The notes beneath the pieces were generated by a model, which did no database searches, was not told where the DNA came from, and was given only the letters and a program-made list of their open reading frames with translations. The position numbers and the translations under genes were made by a program. 64,000 nt of DNA, from positions 62,001-126,000 of the forward strand of contig CADCGB010000010.1 of the NCBI GenBank assembly GCA_902800815.1, read 5' to 3'. The stretch is from Fibrobacter succinogenes (GTDB lineage: Bacteria; Fibrobacterota; Fibrobacteria; Fibrobacterales; Fibrobacteraceae). Of the stretch, positions 15,972 through 25,267 are shown piece after piece (within the stretch, counting starts at the first letter, position 1; every line of letters starts with the position of its first letter).

Positions 15972-17843
15972 TTAGACCATGGGAGGGAAATGGATTTTCG
16001 TGCGCAAACCGGGGTTCGCGTTCTCGATCTCGATTTTCATGTTCGAGAGTGCGCAGAGCTTCTTCACCATCGAAAGCCCGATGCCTGTGCCCTTCGTGGT
16101 GCGGGTCATCTCGTTTTCTACGCGGTAGAATTCCTGGAACACCTTCTTCATCTCGGAGGGCGGAATGCCCGGGCCGTAGTCGCGCACGGCGAGGTACACG
16201 TGGTCGCCTTCCGTCTTCATCTCGATGATGATCATCTTGTAGTCGGCGTTCTTCGAGAACTTGAGCGAGTTGTCCACGAGGTTCGTGAGAATCTGCATCA
16301 CGGCGTCGCGGTCCATCATCAGCTGCACGCGGTCAATGTCCGAGTCGCAAGATACGGTAAGCGAAAAGCCGTGGTCCTCGATGTTCTTGGTGTACATGGT
16401 CACGAAGTCGTCGAGCACGGCCTTCGGCCAGTCCTTCTTGATGTTTGCCACCCAGCGGTTGCCGTCGATTTTCGAGAGGTCGAGCACGTTCTGGATAAGG
16501 CGCGTAAGGCGGTCACTCTCGCTTGCAATCTGGTCAAAACTGCGCTTGCGCTTGGCGTCATCCATCTTCTGATAACTTGTCTGTAATATCTCGGCGCGCA
16601 TCTTGATGGTGGTCAGCGGGGTCTTGAGTTCGTGACTCACCGCCGATATAAAGTCCTGGCGCTTCTGGGCCAGGTCGAGCTGGCTCTGCGTAAGCCGGTA
16701 AATGGAAATGAGGCCGCCACCCAGGAGCAGGAACATGATGCTCCCGATAAGGAACAGCAGTTGCCCGTTGCTGATAATCTGCCCGTTGCCGCCGGCCTCT
16801 TGCACCGATTCGTCCACGTACATGCTCATGGTAATCGCGTTCAGCGGCTCGGCGAGGTTTTCTTCGAACACCTTGATGGTGTTCCGCGTGTCTATGCCGA
16901 ACGAGATGAGGTCGCCTTTGTAGGTAAACTTCAGGGCGAGGTGGTTGTCCTCGTTTGTGTAGTCGCCAATTTCCAGTTCCACGATGCTCTTCAGGTATTC
17001 GCGCAGGTCTACGACGAACCCCTGCACAAAGTTCTCCTCGCCGCGCAGCACGTTCCTGTAGAACACGATGTACTGGCGGTTCAGTTCCGCCTGGAACGAT
17101 TCGATAGCGATGTCCATCGTGCCCACGTACGGGAATATCCTGTACAGGCCCGAGGTGTCCATCTTGGCGGATTCCACGTTGAACGCGAACTGTTCCTGCT
17201 CGGAGGTGCGTTCCACGCGTAGGCGCTTCTTGCGGTTCTTGCTCTTGGAAAGGTCCACCTCGTTGGCGAGCTGGTCGAGTGCGTTGTAGTTCTCGGAACC
17301 CTTGGAAGTATCCTGCGTGGCGGCCGTTCCCTTGTTCTTGATGCCCATGTCGCGCACGATGAACTTGAGTTGGTTCTGGAACGATTCGCGGACTTCCTTG
17401 TTCTCGAGTTGCACCTGCCCGAGCGCGCCTGCCGGCAGGTAGGGAGTGCTGAACACGCCGTCGGGGTCGATCTGGAAATGCCCGATAAGCCCGGCGTACT
17501 GGCTGCAGTAGTCCAGCTTGCTGGAATCGCTATTGCACGATGTTACCGGGAAGTTGAGTGCTAGGTCAGAGTAGGTAGGCTGTTCGCCTGCAGAGATTGT
17601 CTTTGCGACCTTGATGAAGCGGTACTCCATGAAGGAACGCTTGTTCTCGATCGCGAGGTCGTCCTTGATGCGGTTGTCCGCCATCTTCAGCACCTGTGCC
17701 GCGTGCATGGCCCATTCCGCCTTCGACTCGTCCTGCATGTGCAGGTACGAATCGTAAAGCAGCCCCGCCACCGGGAGGGCAATCACGGCGAAGATGGCTG
17801 AATAGATGACTATTAGGCGCTTTTTTAGACGGTTTTTGAGCAT
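15972..17843 (-). CDS. Membrane sensor histidine kinase
   Basis: 623 aa. One membrane segment near residues 10-30 and a second around 360-380 (LLFLIGSIMFLLLGGGLISI) enclose a large periplasmic sensor region of ~330 residues with no recognised domain. The cytoplasmic part has the HisKA phospho-acceptor (SHELKTPLTTIK, His near 400) and HATPase_c motifs: N box LVDNSLKFS, DYGPGIPPSE and KGTGIGLSMVK. It autophosphorylates and should pass phosphate to the adjacent response regulator, whose gene overlaps its start by 19 bp. The signal is unknown. Confidence 0.9.
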   Translation of the reverse strand: MLKNRLKKRLIVIYSAIFAVIALPVAGLLYDSYLHMQDESKAEWAMHAAQVLKMADNRIKDDLAIENKRSFMEYRFIKVAKTISAGEQPTYSDLALNFPVTSCNSDSSKLDYCSQYAGLIGHFQIDPDGVFSTPYLPAGALGQVQLENKEVRESFQNQLKFIVRDMGIKNKGTAATQDTSKGSENYNALDQLANEVDLSKSKNRKKRLRVERTSEQEQFAFNVESAKMDTSGLYRIFPYVGTMDIAIESFQAELNRQYIVFYRNVLRGEENFVQGFVVDLREYLKSIVELEIGDYTNEDNHLALKFTYKGDLISFGIDTRNTIKVFEENLAEPLNAITMSMYVDESVQEAGGNGQIISNGQLLFLIGSIMFLLLGGGLISIYRLTQSQLDLAQKRQDFISAVSHELKTPLTTIKMRAEILQTSYQKMDDAKRKRSFDQIASESDRLTRLIQNVLDLSKIDGNRWVANIKKDWPKAVLDDFVTMYTKNIEDHGFSLTVSCDSDIDRVQLMMDRDAVMQILTNLVDNSLKFSKNADYKMIIIEMKTEGDHVYLAVRDYGPGIPPSEMKKVFQEFYRVENEMTRTTKGTGIGLSMVKKLCALSNMKIEIENANPGLRTKIHFPPMV

Positions 17844-18553
17844 TCAGGTGTAGAACGCATCTGGTAGCCTTCGCCACGGAACGTGACCAAGAGCTTCGGA
17901 TGGGAAGGATCGTCCTCGATTTTCTTGCGCAACTTGGTGATGTGGATGTCGACGGTGCGGGTATCCACGGATTCGGCGTTCTCGTAGCCCCAGACTTCGC
18001 GGAGCAGTTCGGAGCGCGGAACCGCATGGTCGCGGTTGTTCCACAGGTATTCGAGGATTTCGATTTCCTTGCGGGTGAACGCGAGTTCTTCCTTGCCGCG
18101 CGTACCAGCGTATTCGCGGAAGTTCACGCGGAGGTTGCCCGCCACGAGCTTGCCTTCGTTTTCCATGGACTGGCGGCTACGGCGGAGCACTGCCTCGATG
18201 CGAGCAAGCAGCATCGGGGTGGAGAACGGCTTCGGGATGTAGTCGTCGGCACCGAACTTGAGGCCGTTGATGATGTCCTCGTCGGTGTTCTTTGCAGAAA
18301 GGATAATGATAGGGAGGCTTCTGTCCTTTTCACGGATCTTGTCGCAGACTTCAAAGCCGTTCATGCCCGGGAGCATCACGTCGAGGAGCACCAGTCCGTA
18401 CTGTCCGGTGAGGGCCTCGGTAAGGCCGCTCTCGCCATCGGCAACATGCTTTACATGGTAGCCGTTGAGCTCGCAGAGGTCTACGAGGCTTTCGGCAATT
18501 GCAATTTCGTCTTCAACAATAAGAATGCTAGTGTTGCTAGTATTGTTAGCCAT
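17825..18553 (-). CDS. OmpR/PhoB-type response regulator
   Basis: 242 aa. The receiver domain (~10-125) has the acidic pair in VEDE and the phospho-acceptor Asp in VLLDVMLPGMNG, plus the SAKN and KPF signatures. The C-terminal winged helix (~140-238) ends in the TRTVDIHITKLRKKI recognition region and RGEGYQM. It is a DNA-binding transcription factor paired with the overlapping kinase gene. AAGGGAA precedes the ATG. The barrel-like protein gene lies 35 bp upstream in the same direction, so the three may form one transcript. Confidence 0.93.
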   Translation of the reverse strand: MANNTSNTSILIVEDEIAIAESLVDLCELNGYHVKHVADGESGLTEALTGQYGLVLLDVMLPGMNGFEVCDKIREKDRSLPIIILSAKNTDEDIINGLKFGADDYIPKPFSTPMLLARIEAVLRRSRQSMENEGKLVAGNLRVNFREYAGTRGKEELAFTRKEIEILEYLWNNRDHAVPRSELLREVWGYENAESVDTRTVDIHITKLRKKIEDDPSHPKLLVTFRGEGYQMRSTPECSKTV

Positions 18554-18588
18554 TTTGTTTCCCTTAAACTCCTATGGGGTACTTTAGT

Positions 18589-19506
18589 TTAAATTGCGAG
18601 ACCGACACCGATTTCAGCAGCCATCCTACCCGGTTCGATTTCTTCCGGGAAGTCGCCACCGAAGTAGTACTTGAAGTTCGCGTATGCGGCAATCGGGATA
18701 ATCGGAAGCTTTGCGCGGAGGCCGACGAGGATATGGCCGCCGATGCTGGTCTTGAGGCCTTCTTCGAGGGCGGCGTCCTGGATGTTCTCGACGAGGGCGT
18801 CCTGCATTCTCTGGGCCATCGTGTTGGCGTCGGGCAGGGCAATGGAATTGGGGTCGAGCGCCGCGGCCGGGTTGTTCATCACGCCGTCAATCGCGTTTTG
18901 CATTTCGGCTTCGAGTTCGGCCTTGACCACGTTGTAGGTACCGCCCACGACCCTGGAGGTGAAGGGCTGGTTCAGGATGAACGTGTTCAGGTAGTAGGTG
19001 AGGCCGCCGCCGATGTAGGGGCGGATAATGGGGATGAACGTGATGGGGTAGGTAATGGAGAGGTCGCCGTTCATCTGCACGAACTTCGGGTTCGCCTTGC
19101 CGAACGGGGTACCGCCGAGTTCCACCTCGAGGTCAATCTGGTCGTAGGCGCTCAGGTCGCCACCCGTAGCACCCGTGAGGACTGCGGTCGGGTCCTTGAT
19201 CACGAACAGCGATGCGTCGTAGGAGCCGAACTGGATGTTGAGAGTCGCTTCGATGTCGATGATGGGGAGGATATCCACCCACACCTTGAAACCGAAACCG
19301 TGCATCATCTCGTCGAAACCGCCATGCCACAGCTTGACTTCGCCGGCATCGGTGACGTTGACGCTGTTGCCGAACCTGTCGGGGGTCTCGGCGAAACCTG
19401 TCATCTTGGTACCGAAATTGGGGGTGTAGTGTGCGCCGATACCGATGATGGCGAACGACTGCGAGGCGAGCAGGGCACCTGCTGCGAGTAGGATTTTAGC
19501 GTTCAT
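18589..19506 (-). CDS. Probable outer-membrane beta-barrel protein, unknown function
   Basis: 305 aa with a signal peptide (LLAAGALLASQSFA). The mature protein shows alternating hydrophobic/polar strands (GFGFKVWVDILPIIDIEATLN; ISYPITFIPIIRPYIGGGLTYYLN) and many glycines, typical of barrels. A helical, Ala-rich insert is present at about 170-240. The last strand ends in GVGLAI. No named family is recognised. It heads the minus-strand run that includes the two-component system, so it may be a target or accessory of that system. Confidence 0.65.
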   Translation of the reverse strand: MNAKILLAAGALLASQSFAIIGIGAHYTPNFGTKMTGFAETPDRFGNSVNVTDAGEVKLWHGGFDEMMHGFGFKVWVDILPIIDIEATLNIQFGSYDASLFVIKDPTAVLTGATGGDLSAYDQIDLEVELGGTPFGKANPKFVQMNGDLSITYPITFIPIIRPYIGGGLTYYLNTFILNQPFTSRVVGGTYNVVKAELEAEMQNAIDGVMNNPAAALDPNSIALPDANTMAQRMQDALVENIQDAALEEGLKTSIGGHILVGLRAKLPIIPIAAYANFKYYFGGDFPEEIEPGRMAAEIGVGLAI

Positions 19507-19664
19507 AAATGCTCCTAGGAAAACTTCTAGACTTGAAACTAGATAAAATTTTTGAAAATGGGGCGCGCCCCGGTGCGAAAATGTGCCAAAAACGGCTTTT
19601 TTGTGATATTATCATGCATTTTATCTGAAATTATGGCTTATTTATCCAGACAATGTAAACAAAA

Positions 19665-19693
19665 TTGTATATATCCCTGAAAAAAAGTATATA
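19665..19693 (+). promoter_or_regulatory. Putative sigma70-type promoter
   Basis: TTGTAT, 17-nt spacer, TATATA (followed by TTATGTA), ~60 bp upstream of the ATG at 19756. The 249-bp gap from 19507 to 19755 is AT-rich and must also hold the divergent promoter of the barrel protein, which I could not place. Confidence 0.45.
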
Positions 19694-19755
19694 TTATGTA
19701 AGTTTTAAGGGGTCTTCCGAGGTTCCCTTGCGATATTCTTTTCAAGAGGAGAAAT

Positions 19756-20730
19756 ATGCGCAAACTGATAACACTGATCGCCCTTATAGGACTCATGGCG
19801 AGCCTCTCCTTTGCGGCAAACGATGCCGATACTCGCCGCCGTTCTGCCAAGGCGTTCGACGAACTTGATGCCGACGAGGCAAGGCCCGCGAAGAAGCCGG
19901 CCTACGAATCGCAGGCACCTGCCAGGCAGGCGCCCGCTCCCCGACAGATGCAGTCCGCAGTTGCGGGTAACCAGCCGTTGCCCACGATTGTCGTTGTGCC
20001 CGCCCAGAAGGCGAAGGGCATGAGCGACCTGCAGGCTTTCCACAGCAACCCCAACAACCGTATGGCCATCGAGGCCATCAACGGCTACCTGACCCAGCGC
20101 CAGTACGAGGTGAAGTCGCTTGCCGGCGAGGAAACCCTTGGCGAGGTCATCCAGATGCAGCAGGATATTGCCGAGACGGAAGAGGACCTTTCGTACCTCG
20201 CGAGCCTCGCCCTGAGTGCCGATATCTACATCAAGTTCTCCGCCTCCATCGAGGGCGGTATTGTGCTTATCGAATTGAGTGCCTACGAGGCCGCGACTGC
20301 GCGCCTGCTGGGTAGCCAGACGAGCCAGGCTGCCGCAAACGGGCAGAGCAAGGCCGCCATTGCGCAGGCGGTGTTCGATGCCGCGAACCGTGCCATGCCG
20401 GGTCTCGAGAAGAAAATCAAGGGCTACTGGGAAGTGGACCGCAAGAATGGCGTTCAGTACAAGGTAATAATGAAGTTGCAGGGTGACTTTGACGAGCAGC
20501 GCGTGGAAGATATCCAGGACGACGTGAACATGCTCGCGAAGAAGGCTTTCAAGCGCGTGAACACGAACGTGCAGACGGCAAAGACAATCGACATGACCGT
20601 GTTTGCCGACATGGACAAGTTCGCCGACTCGCAGGAAGTCTACAGCTACATCCGTCGCGGGCTCAAGGGTTCCGTGACCGTGCGCAAGATAAACATTACC
20701 AAGAAACTGATTCTGATCGAACTCAAGTAG
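19756..20730 (+). CDS. Secreted protein of unknown function, first of pair
   Basis: 324 aa. Signal peptide (LITLIALIGLMASLSFA-A), then a Pro/Ala/Arg-rich linker (~25-60), then a folded region starting LPTIVVVPAQKAKGMSD. The composition (PTIVVVP, a short repeated motif in QTAKTIDMTVFADMDKF) recalls the DUF6175-like periplasmic proteins, but I am not certain. GAGGAG precedes the ATG. It is separated by a single base from the next gene, another secreted protein, so the two are surely co-transcribed. Confidence 0.6.
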   Translation: MRKLITLIALIGLMASLSFAANDADTRRRSAKAFDELDADEARPAKKPAYESQAPARQAPAPRQMQSAVAGNQPLPTIVVVPAQKAKGMSDLQAFHSNPNNRMAIEAINGYLTQRQYEVKSLAGEETLGEVIQMQQDIAETEEDLSYLASLALSADIYIKFSASIEGGIVLIELSAYEAATARLLGSQTSQAAANGQSKAAIAQAVFDAANRAMPGLEKKIKGYWEVDRKNGVQYKVIMKLQGDFDEQRVEDIQDDVNMLAKKAFKRVNTNVQTAKTIDMTVFADMDKFADSQEVYSYIRRGLKGSVTVRKINITKKLILIELK

Positions 20731-20731
20731 T

Positions 20732-21931
20732 ATGAACATCAAGAAGTTTGCCTTTTTGCTGCTTTCCCTTTCTGTAGCCGCGTTTGCGGGCAAGGTAATC
20801 ACGTACACCGCTTCTTCGGAGGTTTCGCAGGAACAGGCGAACAACACGGCTATCGCGGGTGTCGCCAAGCAGGTTTCCTCGACGGTCGTGACCGATGACA
20901 AACTCCGTACCGAGGATGTTTCCGCGGGCGGGAAGGAAAAGATTTCGCAGACCTACACCTCGAACAAGAACGTAAAGACTAATGTCGACCTCAAGTGGGT
21001 GAAGGTGCAGCCGCTCCCGAAGGACGGCAAGAAGTTCCGCGCCACGGCGACGCTCGACGTGGACGAGATGACGAACAACATCCGCCTGCAGATGGCTACC
21101 GCGAAAGAGAAGCTTGCGAAGTACGAGGCCGACGGCCGTACTGCGCTGGATGCGTCGCGTTATGACGAGGCTATCCGCATGCTCACTGCCGCAGAGGCGC
21201 TTATCGACCCGTATAACGCCCTGAAGCGCGAACTCGCGCAGGTGTTCACGCTTAACGAATCCTTCAACCTGAAGCACAACCTTCCGGGCTTGCGTGCCGA
21301 TATCGCATCGAGGCTCGGTAACCTGCAGGTAAAGACCGTGCCCGAAAAGCTTGTGCTCGAGAAGGACGTTATAGAGAACTTCACGGTGACGGTGCTGGAT
21401 GCTAACGGCGCGGTGACAGACTTCCCGCTCAAGGCGGTGCAGGACGGCAAAAAGCTTGATTCCCGCCGCACGCAGGATAACGGGGCCGCCGTGTTTACCA
21501 TCCCGAACGTGAACTTTGGCGCAGGCACGCTCGCCATATCGTTCGTGCCCGACTTCCCGAAAGAGATTTTGAAGGCGGCACGACTCGAGAAGGGCTTCGT
21601 GATACCCTACGAAGTGAAGCAGGCCTCGTGCAATGTGCGGTTTGACTGCGCAGGAAGTGCCGAAGGCTGCAAGGCTCTTGCCGACCAGATGGCGAAGCAC
21701 GCGGTGCTCGTGGGCAACAACGCGAAGGACCCGCTGATCAAGGCCGAGGTGAAGGCGACGCCCAAGGGCTCGCTCAACCAGCTGCTTTCCTTTGACGTGG
21801 CGGTGTCTGTCTCGGGCGACAAGGTGAGTTTCAGCAAGTCGTCGAAGGGCGTGGGCAAGACGGAGGCCGAGGCGGTAACGAAGGCCATCGGCAAGCTCAA
21901 GGTCAAGGAATTCGACAAGGTTTGTAAATAG
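20732..21931 (+). CDS. Secreted protein of unknown function, second of pair (LPP20-like N-terminus)
   Basis: 399 aa with signal peptide (FAFLLLSLSVAAFA-G). Residues ~25-125 (ANNTAIAGVAKQVSSTV, then KFRATATLDVDEM) look like the LPP20/flagellar assembly T-like fold that precedes a helical TPR-like hairpin (DGRTALDASRYDEAIRMLTAAEALI). A middle beta-rich part (FTVTVLDANGAVTDFPL) resembles an Ig-like/carboxypeptidase regulatory domain, and a C-terminal part repeats an LPP20-like pattern. The role is unknown. It starts 1 bp after the previous stop and ends before a strong terminator. Confidence 0.6.
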   Translation: MNIKKFAFLLLSLSVAAFAGKVITYTASSEVSQEQANNTAIAGVAKQVSSTVVTDDKLRTEDVSAGGKEKISQTYTSNKNVKTNVDLKWVKVQPLPKDGKKFRATATLDVDEMTNNIRLQMATAKEKLAKYEADGRTALDASRYDEAIRMLTAAEALIDPYNALKRELAQVFTLNESFNLKHNLPGLRADIASRLGNLQVKTVPEKLVLEKDVIENFTVTVLDANGAVTDFPLKAVQDGKKLDSRRTQDNGAAVFTIPNVNFGAGTLAISFVPDFPKEILKAARLEKGFVIPYEVKQASCNVRFDCAGSAEGCKALADQMAKHAVLVGNNAKDPLIKAEVKATPKGSLNQLLSFDVAVSVSGDKVSFSKSSKGVGKTEAEAVTKAIGKLKVKEFDKVCK

Positions 21932-21978
21932 AGACAATGAGACTAGGGCGGGCTCACGCCCTCCCCTTATAAAAAAGA

Positions 21979-22000
21979 AAGGACGCCGGAAGGCGTCCTT
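21979..22000. terminator. Bidirectional terminator
   Basis: AAGGACGCC / GGCGTCCTT with a GGAA loop, preceded by AAAAAAG and followed by TACTTAT. It separates the convergent genes ending at 21931 and 22025. Confidence 0.85.
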
Positions 22001-22024
22001 TACTTATAATGCTTAACCGAGAGA

Positions 22025-22564
22025 TTACTTCTTTTTCTTCTTGCCGGCAGTGGCGTCGAGAGTAATCTTGACGGTTTCTTCACCCTTCACGGTCACGAGC
22101 ATTTCGGCGGACTTGCGGTTGGAGCATTCTGCACGAACCAGGTGGTCGCCTGCGTCAAGGTTGTGGATGGTGAGTGCTGCACCGTCGGTCTTGTCGGAGT
22201 TTTCACCGTCGACGTAGATGAGGCACTTGCCCGGGATGGTGGTCACTTCGATGTGGCCCTTCGGGATCTTGGTACCGTAGTCGAAGGTGTTACGCTTGTC
22301 GTTGCCCGGCCACACGTTCACGCGCTGGTTCACCAGTTCGTAGCCCTGGTCGATGACGATAAGCGTCTGGCGGCCCGACTTGACCTGCATGTTCTCGATG
22401 GGGCTCTTGCCCAGGAGTTCGTTACCCAGGTACACGTCGCTGTTGGGCGGGTTGGTGATGATGGTGACGGTTGCGGCCTTGCCGCGCGGAGGTGGATCGT
22501 CGTCGGCGACAGCCGCAGTCATGAGGAACGCCACCATAAGGGCGAAAATGTAGAGCTTTTTCAT
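22025..22564 (-). CDS. PEGA-domain secreted protein
   Basis: 179 aa. Signal peptide (IFALMVAFLMTAAVA-D). The mature part starts with a PEGA domain (VTIITNPPNSDVYLGNELLGKSPIENM), followed by a second, degenerate repeat (HIEVTTIPGKCLIYVDGENSDKTDGA...). PEGA domains are small surface or periplasmic beta modules of unclear ligand. The C-terminus is a Lys tail (KKKKK). Its own promoter must lie in 22565-22681, a 117-bp divergent gap shared with the ATPase gene. Confidence 0.8.
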   Translation of the reverse strand: MKKLYIFALMVAFLMTAAVADDDPPPRGKAATVTIITNPPNSDVYLGNELLGKSPIENMQVKSGRQTLIVIDQGYELVNQRVNVWPGNDKRNTFDYGTKIPKGHIEVTTIPGKCLIYVDGENSDKTDGAALTIHNLDAGDHLVRAECSNRKSAEMLVTVKGEETVKITLDATAGKKKKK

Positions 22565-22681
22565 GTTTTTACTCCTATTTGCGTTTTACCCTAAAATATA
22601 AAGTTTTCCATGATGTGGCTCACTTTTTTAATATTTTGTAGGTAAAATTCTTTTAAAGCGGCCCCTGAAACCCGATTTTAT

Positions 22682-24367
22682 ATGAAAGCGCTGTACCAGA
22701 AGATACGAATCCTCGATGGAAAGCCCTATGGCCTGTACAAGTCCCTCGCCGAAAGGACGTGGGATTTTGGTGACTTTATCCTGGAGTTTATCCATGTGCA
22801 GGGGGACCCGTTTGCGCCCGCCTCGCGCGTGCTGCTGCGTGCTAAGCTTGCAACGCTCGGCTATGCGCCGGAGTGGGGTTCGGGTTTCGAGCGCAGGCTT
22901 GCATTGAGCGACTACCTGTACCGCAAGCTCGGGCGCTTGGTGCAGGAGAAGTACCCCGGGAAGGATGCCGCGGTTGTTTTCGATACGGCTGGACCCGAGA
23001 TGCTGGTGCGGAACAGCCTGTGGATTGATAACGGCGAGATTCGCGCGTGCTTGCAGGTGAGACTCCCGGGCGAGGGGCGCAAGATACAGGCGGAACTTGC
23101 CGCAGAGATTTTGACGATGGTCATGCCCGACCTGGTATCGGCGGGTCTCTATTATAATAAGGGCGACGAGCCCGCAATGCAGGAGCATTACCGCGTGCTT
23201 GCCGAACGCAAGGAGATACTTGCGGAACTGGAAGGGCGCGGGTTGTGCGCGTTTGTGCCTGATGGGGCGGTGCTGCCGCGGGCATCGGGCCTGAGCGAAC
23301 TACCGCTTGAAGGGGCGGTACCGTTTGTTGCCCCCGATGAACTTGCGGTGACGTTGAATGTTTGCGGGCGCGAGATTCGCGGCATGGGAATCCCGAAGGG
23401 GATTATGGTAATTACCGGTGGCGCATTCCACGGGAAGTCGACGCTACTGCAGGCGCTGACCCGTGCGGTGTACCCGCATGTTCCGGGCGACGGGCGTGAA
23501 GGTATAGTTGTGGATGCGACGGCGCTCCGTGTGGGCGTGGAGGACGGGCGCAGCGTACGCGGGACCGACCTCTCGATGTTCGTGCGCGACCTGCCCGGTG
23601 GCATAAGCACGAAGGATTTCAACACGCTCTCTGCCTCGGGTTCTACAAGCGAGGCGGCGAACCTGCTCGAGGCGATGGAGGCGGGTGCCCGCACGTTCTT
23701 CATTGACGAGGATTCCTCTGCGGTGAACTTCTTGATTCGCGATGTGCGCGTACGCAAGTTGCTGGGCGACGAGCGCGAACCGCTAATCCCGCTGACTGAC
23801 CGCATTCGTGAACTTGCCTCTGCGGGCATGAACTTCGTGCTTGTCGCGGGTGCCTGCGGTGACTATCTCGATATTGCAGACAACATAATTGTGATGGCGA
23901 ACTACAGGGCGGAATGTGCAAAGTCCACTGTGTCATCCTGGAAGGCCGAAGGCCTGATAGGATCCACAGTAAATGCGCGACCCTTCGCAGCCTACATGCA
24001 GCCCCTGCAGAAGTCGGTGCGGCCTGCATCTGCCGTGGAGCGCCAGGTGAAGGTGAAGCTTGCTGGCGATACGCTGTTGCAGATAGGGTTCCTTGTGGCC
24101 GATACCTCGCGCCTCGTGACCCTTGTGGATAAGCAGCAACGGCTAGGTGCTGGGTTCATGCTTTTGAACATGCTCCAGAATGCGGCGAGCAATGCCGATG
24201 GCGACACACCTGCCGATTCTATCGCGGGTGCGGCGCAGAAACTCTGCGATACGATTTGCAATGTCGGGTTCAGGAACCTGCCGCAGGGCATGAGCCGCGA
24301 GATGAGCCTGCCCCGTGCCGTAGACATCGCCTGCGTGGCTTTCCGGCTAAATTCTGGCAAAAAATAG
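22682..24367 (+). CDS. ABC-class ATPase (PF09818 type) with embedded repeat
   Basis: 561 aa, cytoplasmic, with no membrane segments. It matches the "predicted ATPase of the ABC class" family: N-terminal ~200-residue conserved domain, then Walker A (GGAFHGKSTLLQAL, ~245-258), a signature-like SGSTSEAANLLEAME and Walker B FFIDEDSSAVNFLIRD. ATP hydrolysis is likely, but the biological role of the family is unknown. Residues ~415-430 are encoded by a palindromic genomic repeat (23927-23970) that stays in frame, giving TVSSWKAEGLIGST, likely a surface loop. No good Shine-Dalgarno is seen before the ATG. Confidence 0.85.
   Translation: MKALYQKIRILDGKPYGLYKSLAERTWDFGDFILEFIHVQGDPFAPASRVLLRAKLATLGYAPEWGSGFERRLALSDYLYRKLGRLVQEKYPGKDAAVVFDTAGPEMLVRNSLWIDNGEIRACLQVRLPGEGRKIQAELAAEILTMVMPDLVSAGLYYNKGDEPAMQEHYRVLAERKEILAELEGRGLCAFVPDGAVLPRASGLSELPLEGAVPFVAPDELAVTLNVCGREIRGMGIPKGIMVITGGAFHGKSTLLQALTRAVYPHVPGDGREGIVVDATALRVGVEDGRSVRGTDLSMFVRDLPGGISTKDFNTLSASGSTSEAANLLEAMEAGARTFFIDEDSSAVNFLIRDVRVRKLLGDEREPLIPLTDRIRELASAGMNFVLVAGACGDYLDIADNIIVMANYRAECAKSTVSSWKAEGLIGSTVNARPFAAYMQPLQKSVRPASAVERQVKVKLAGDTLLQIGFLVADTSRLVTLVDKQQRLGAGFMLLNMLQNAASNADGDTPADSIAGAAQKLCDTICNVGFRNLPQGMSREMSLPRAVDIACVAFRLNSGKK
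23927..23970 (+). repeat. Palindromic dispersed repeat inside a coding sequence
   Basis: ACTGTG...CACAGT arms, then ATCCT...AGGAT, then GGCC-GAA-GGCC at the centre form a nested palindrome of the GTCATCCTG...AGGATCC family seen at 28027-28072 and 52650-52691. It is translated in frame within the ATPase gene, adding about 14 residues. Confidence 0.75.
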
Positions 24368-24430
24368 CCCTATTTATTGTTTTTTTTCGATTGCAGTGAC
24401 ATTTTTTACGTGCTCAGGTGTTTTAGTAAT

Positions 24431-25267
24431 ATGAAAAGACTGAAATTATTGCCTTTCGTGCTGCTGGTGCTGCTTGTTTCTGGCCCGGCCCTTGCTGACC
24501 GCGAATCCGAGATTCGCGACCTCAAGCTCGAAAAGGAAAAGCTGAATTCCGAAATCCAGAAACTGAACCGCCAGATTGCCTCGACCGACTCGATGCTCAA
24601 GGCGGACGATTCCCGTTACAAGACTCTGCAGCAGCGCTACAAGGCCGATTCGGAACGTCGCCGTGCCGAAATCGATAGCCTGAACAACAAGATCAAGGCT
24701 GTGGCGGGCGATCTGCAGGCGGAACGGAACAAGCAGGCGCGCGCGAAGAACCGTACCGACAACGTAGCAGCAAAGCGTAAGGCCCTGCGTGCCGAACTTG
24801 CGGGCATCAGCAAGCGCCTCGAAAGCCAGATTGCACAGACGGTCCCCTGGGAACTCGAGAGCAGACTTGACCGCGCCAAGTCCCTTACCCGCGATATCGA
24901 GAGCGGGAACGCGAGCGAGGAGGAGGGCTTTTCGCGCCTCAAGTCGCTCATTGCCGAAGAGACAAAGTTCGGCGACGAGGTGGCGATTATTAACAGCCCG
25001 CTCACCCGCAAGAACGGCGAGGTCATCAACGCCGCGATTCTGCGAATCGGGAACCAGTGGATGGTCTACAGCGACGACAACGGGACTGTTTTCGGCTCGC
25101 TGGTGCGCAAGATGGACGGCGGCAAGGTCGTTTACGAATGGAACGAGGACCTGAACCTGGAAGAGCGCGCGGCGGTGAAGCTCGCGCTTGACGTGAAGCA
25201 GGCGAAGAAGCCGCCCCAGGTGGTGAAGTTGCCTGTAAGCCTCTCTATCGTGGGAGGTGAAAGATGA
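24431..25267 (+). CDS. DUF3450-like coiled-coil periplasmic protein, first gene of TonB2-type operon
   Basis: 278 aa, signal peptide (LLPFVLLVLLVSGPALA-D), then ~120 residues of heptad-rich coiled coil (EIRDLKLEKEKLNSEIQKLNRQI) and a C-terminal globular part ending in a beta-rich stretch. Length, architecture and position match the DUF3450 protein that opens Vibrio-type TonB2 clusters, although identity was judged by architecture. The ATG at 24431 begins the signal peptide; longer in-frame extension is possible but would bury it. The stop overlaps the next start (ATGA). Confidence 0.75.
   Translation: MKRLKLLPFVLLVLLVSGPALADRESEIRDLKLEKEKLNSEIQKLNRQIASTDSMLKADDSRYKTLQQRYKADSERRRAEIDSLNNKIKAVAGDLQAERNKQARAKNRTDNVAAKRKALRAELAGISKRLESQIAQTVPWELESRLDRAKSLTRDIESGNASEEEGFSRLKSLIAEETKFGDEVAIINSPLTRKNGEVINAAILRIGNQWMVYSDDNGTVFGSLVRKMDGGKVVYEWNEDLNLEERAAVKLALDVKQAKKPPQVVKLPVSLSIVGGER

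Noticed and set aside
19705..21937. Two ~400-codon minus-strand frames over the secreted pair
   Set aside because: No motif; the plus-strand genes have signal peptides and Shine-Dalgarno sites.
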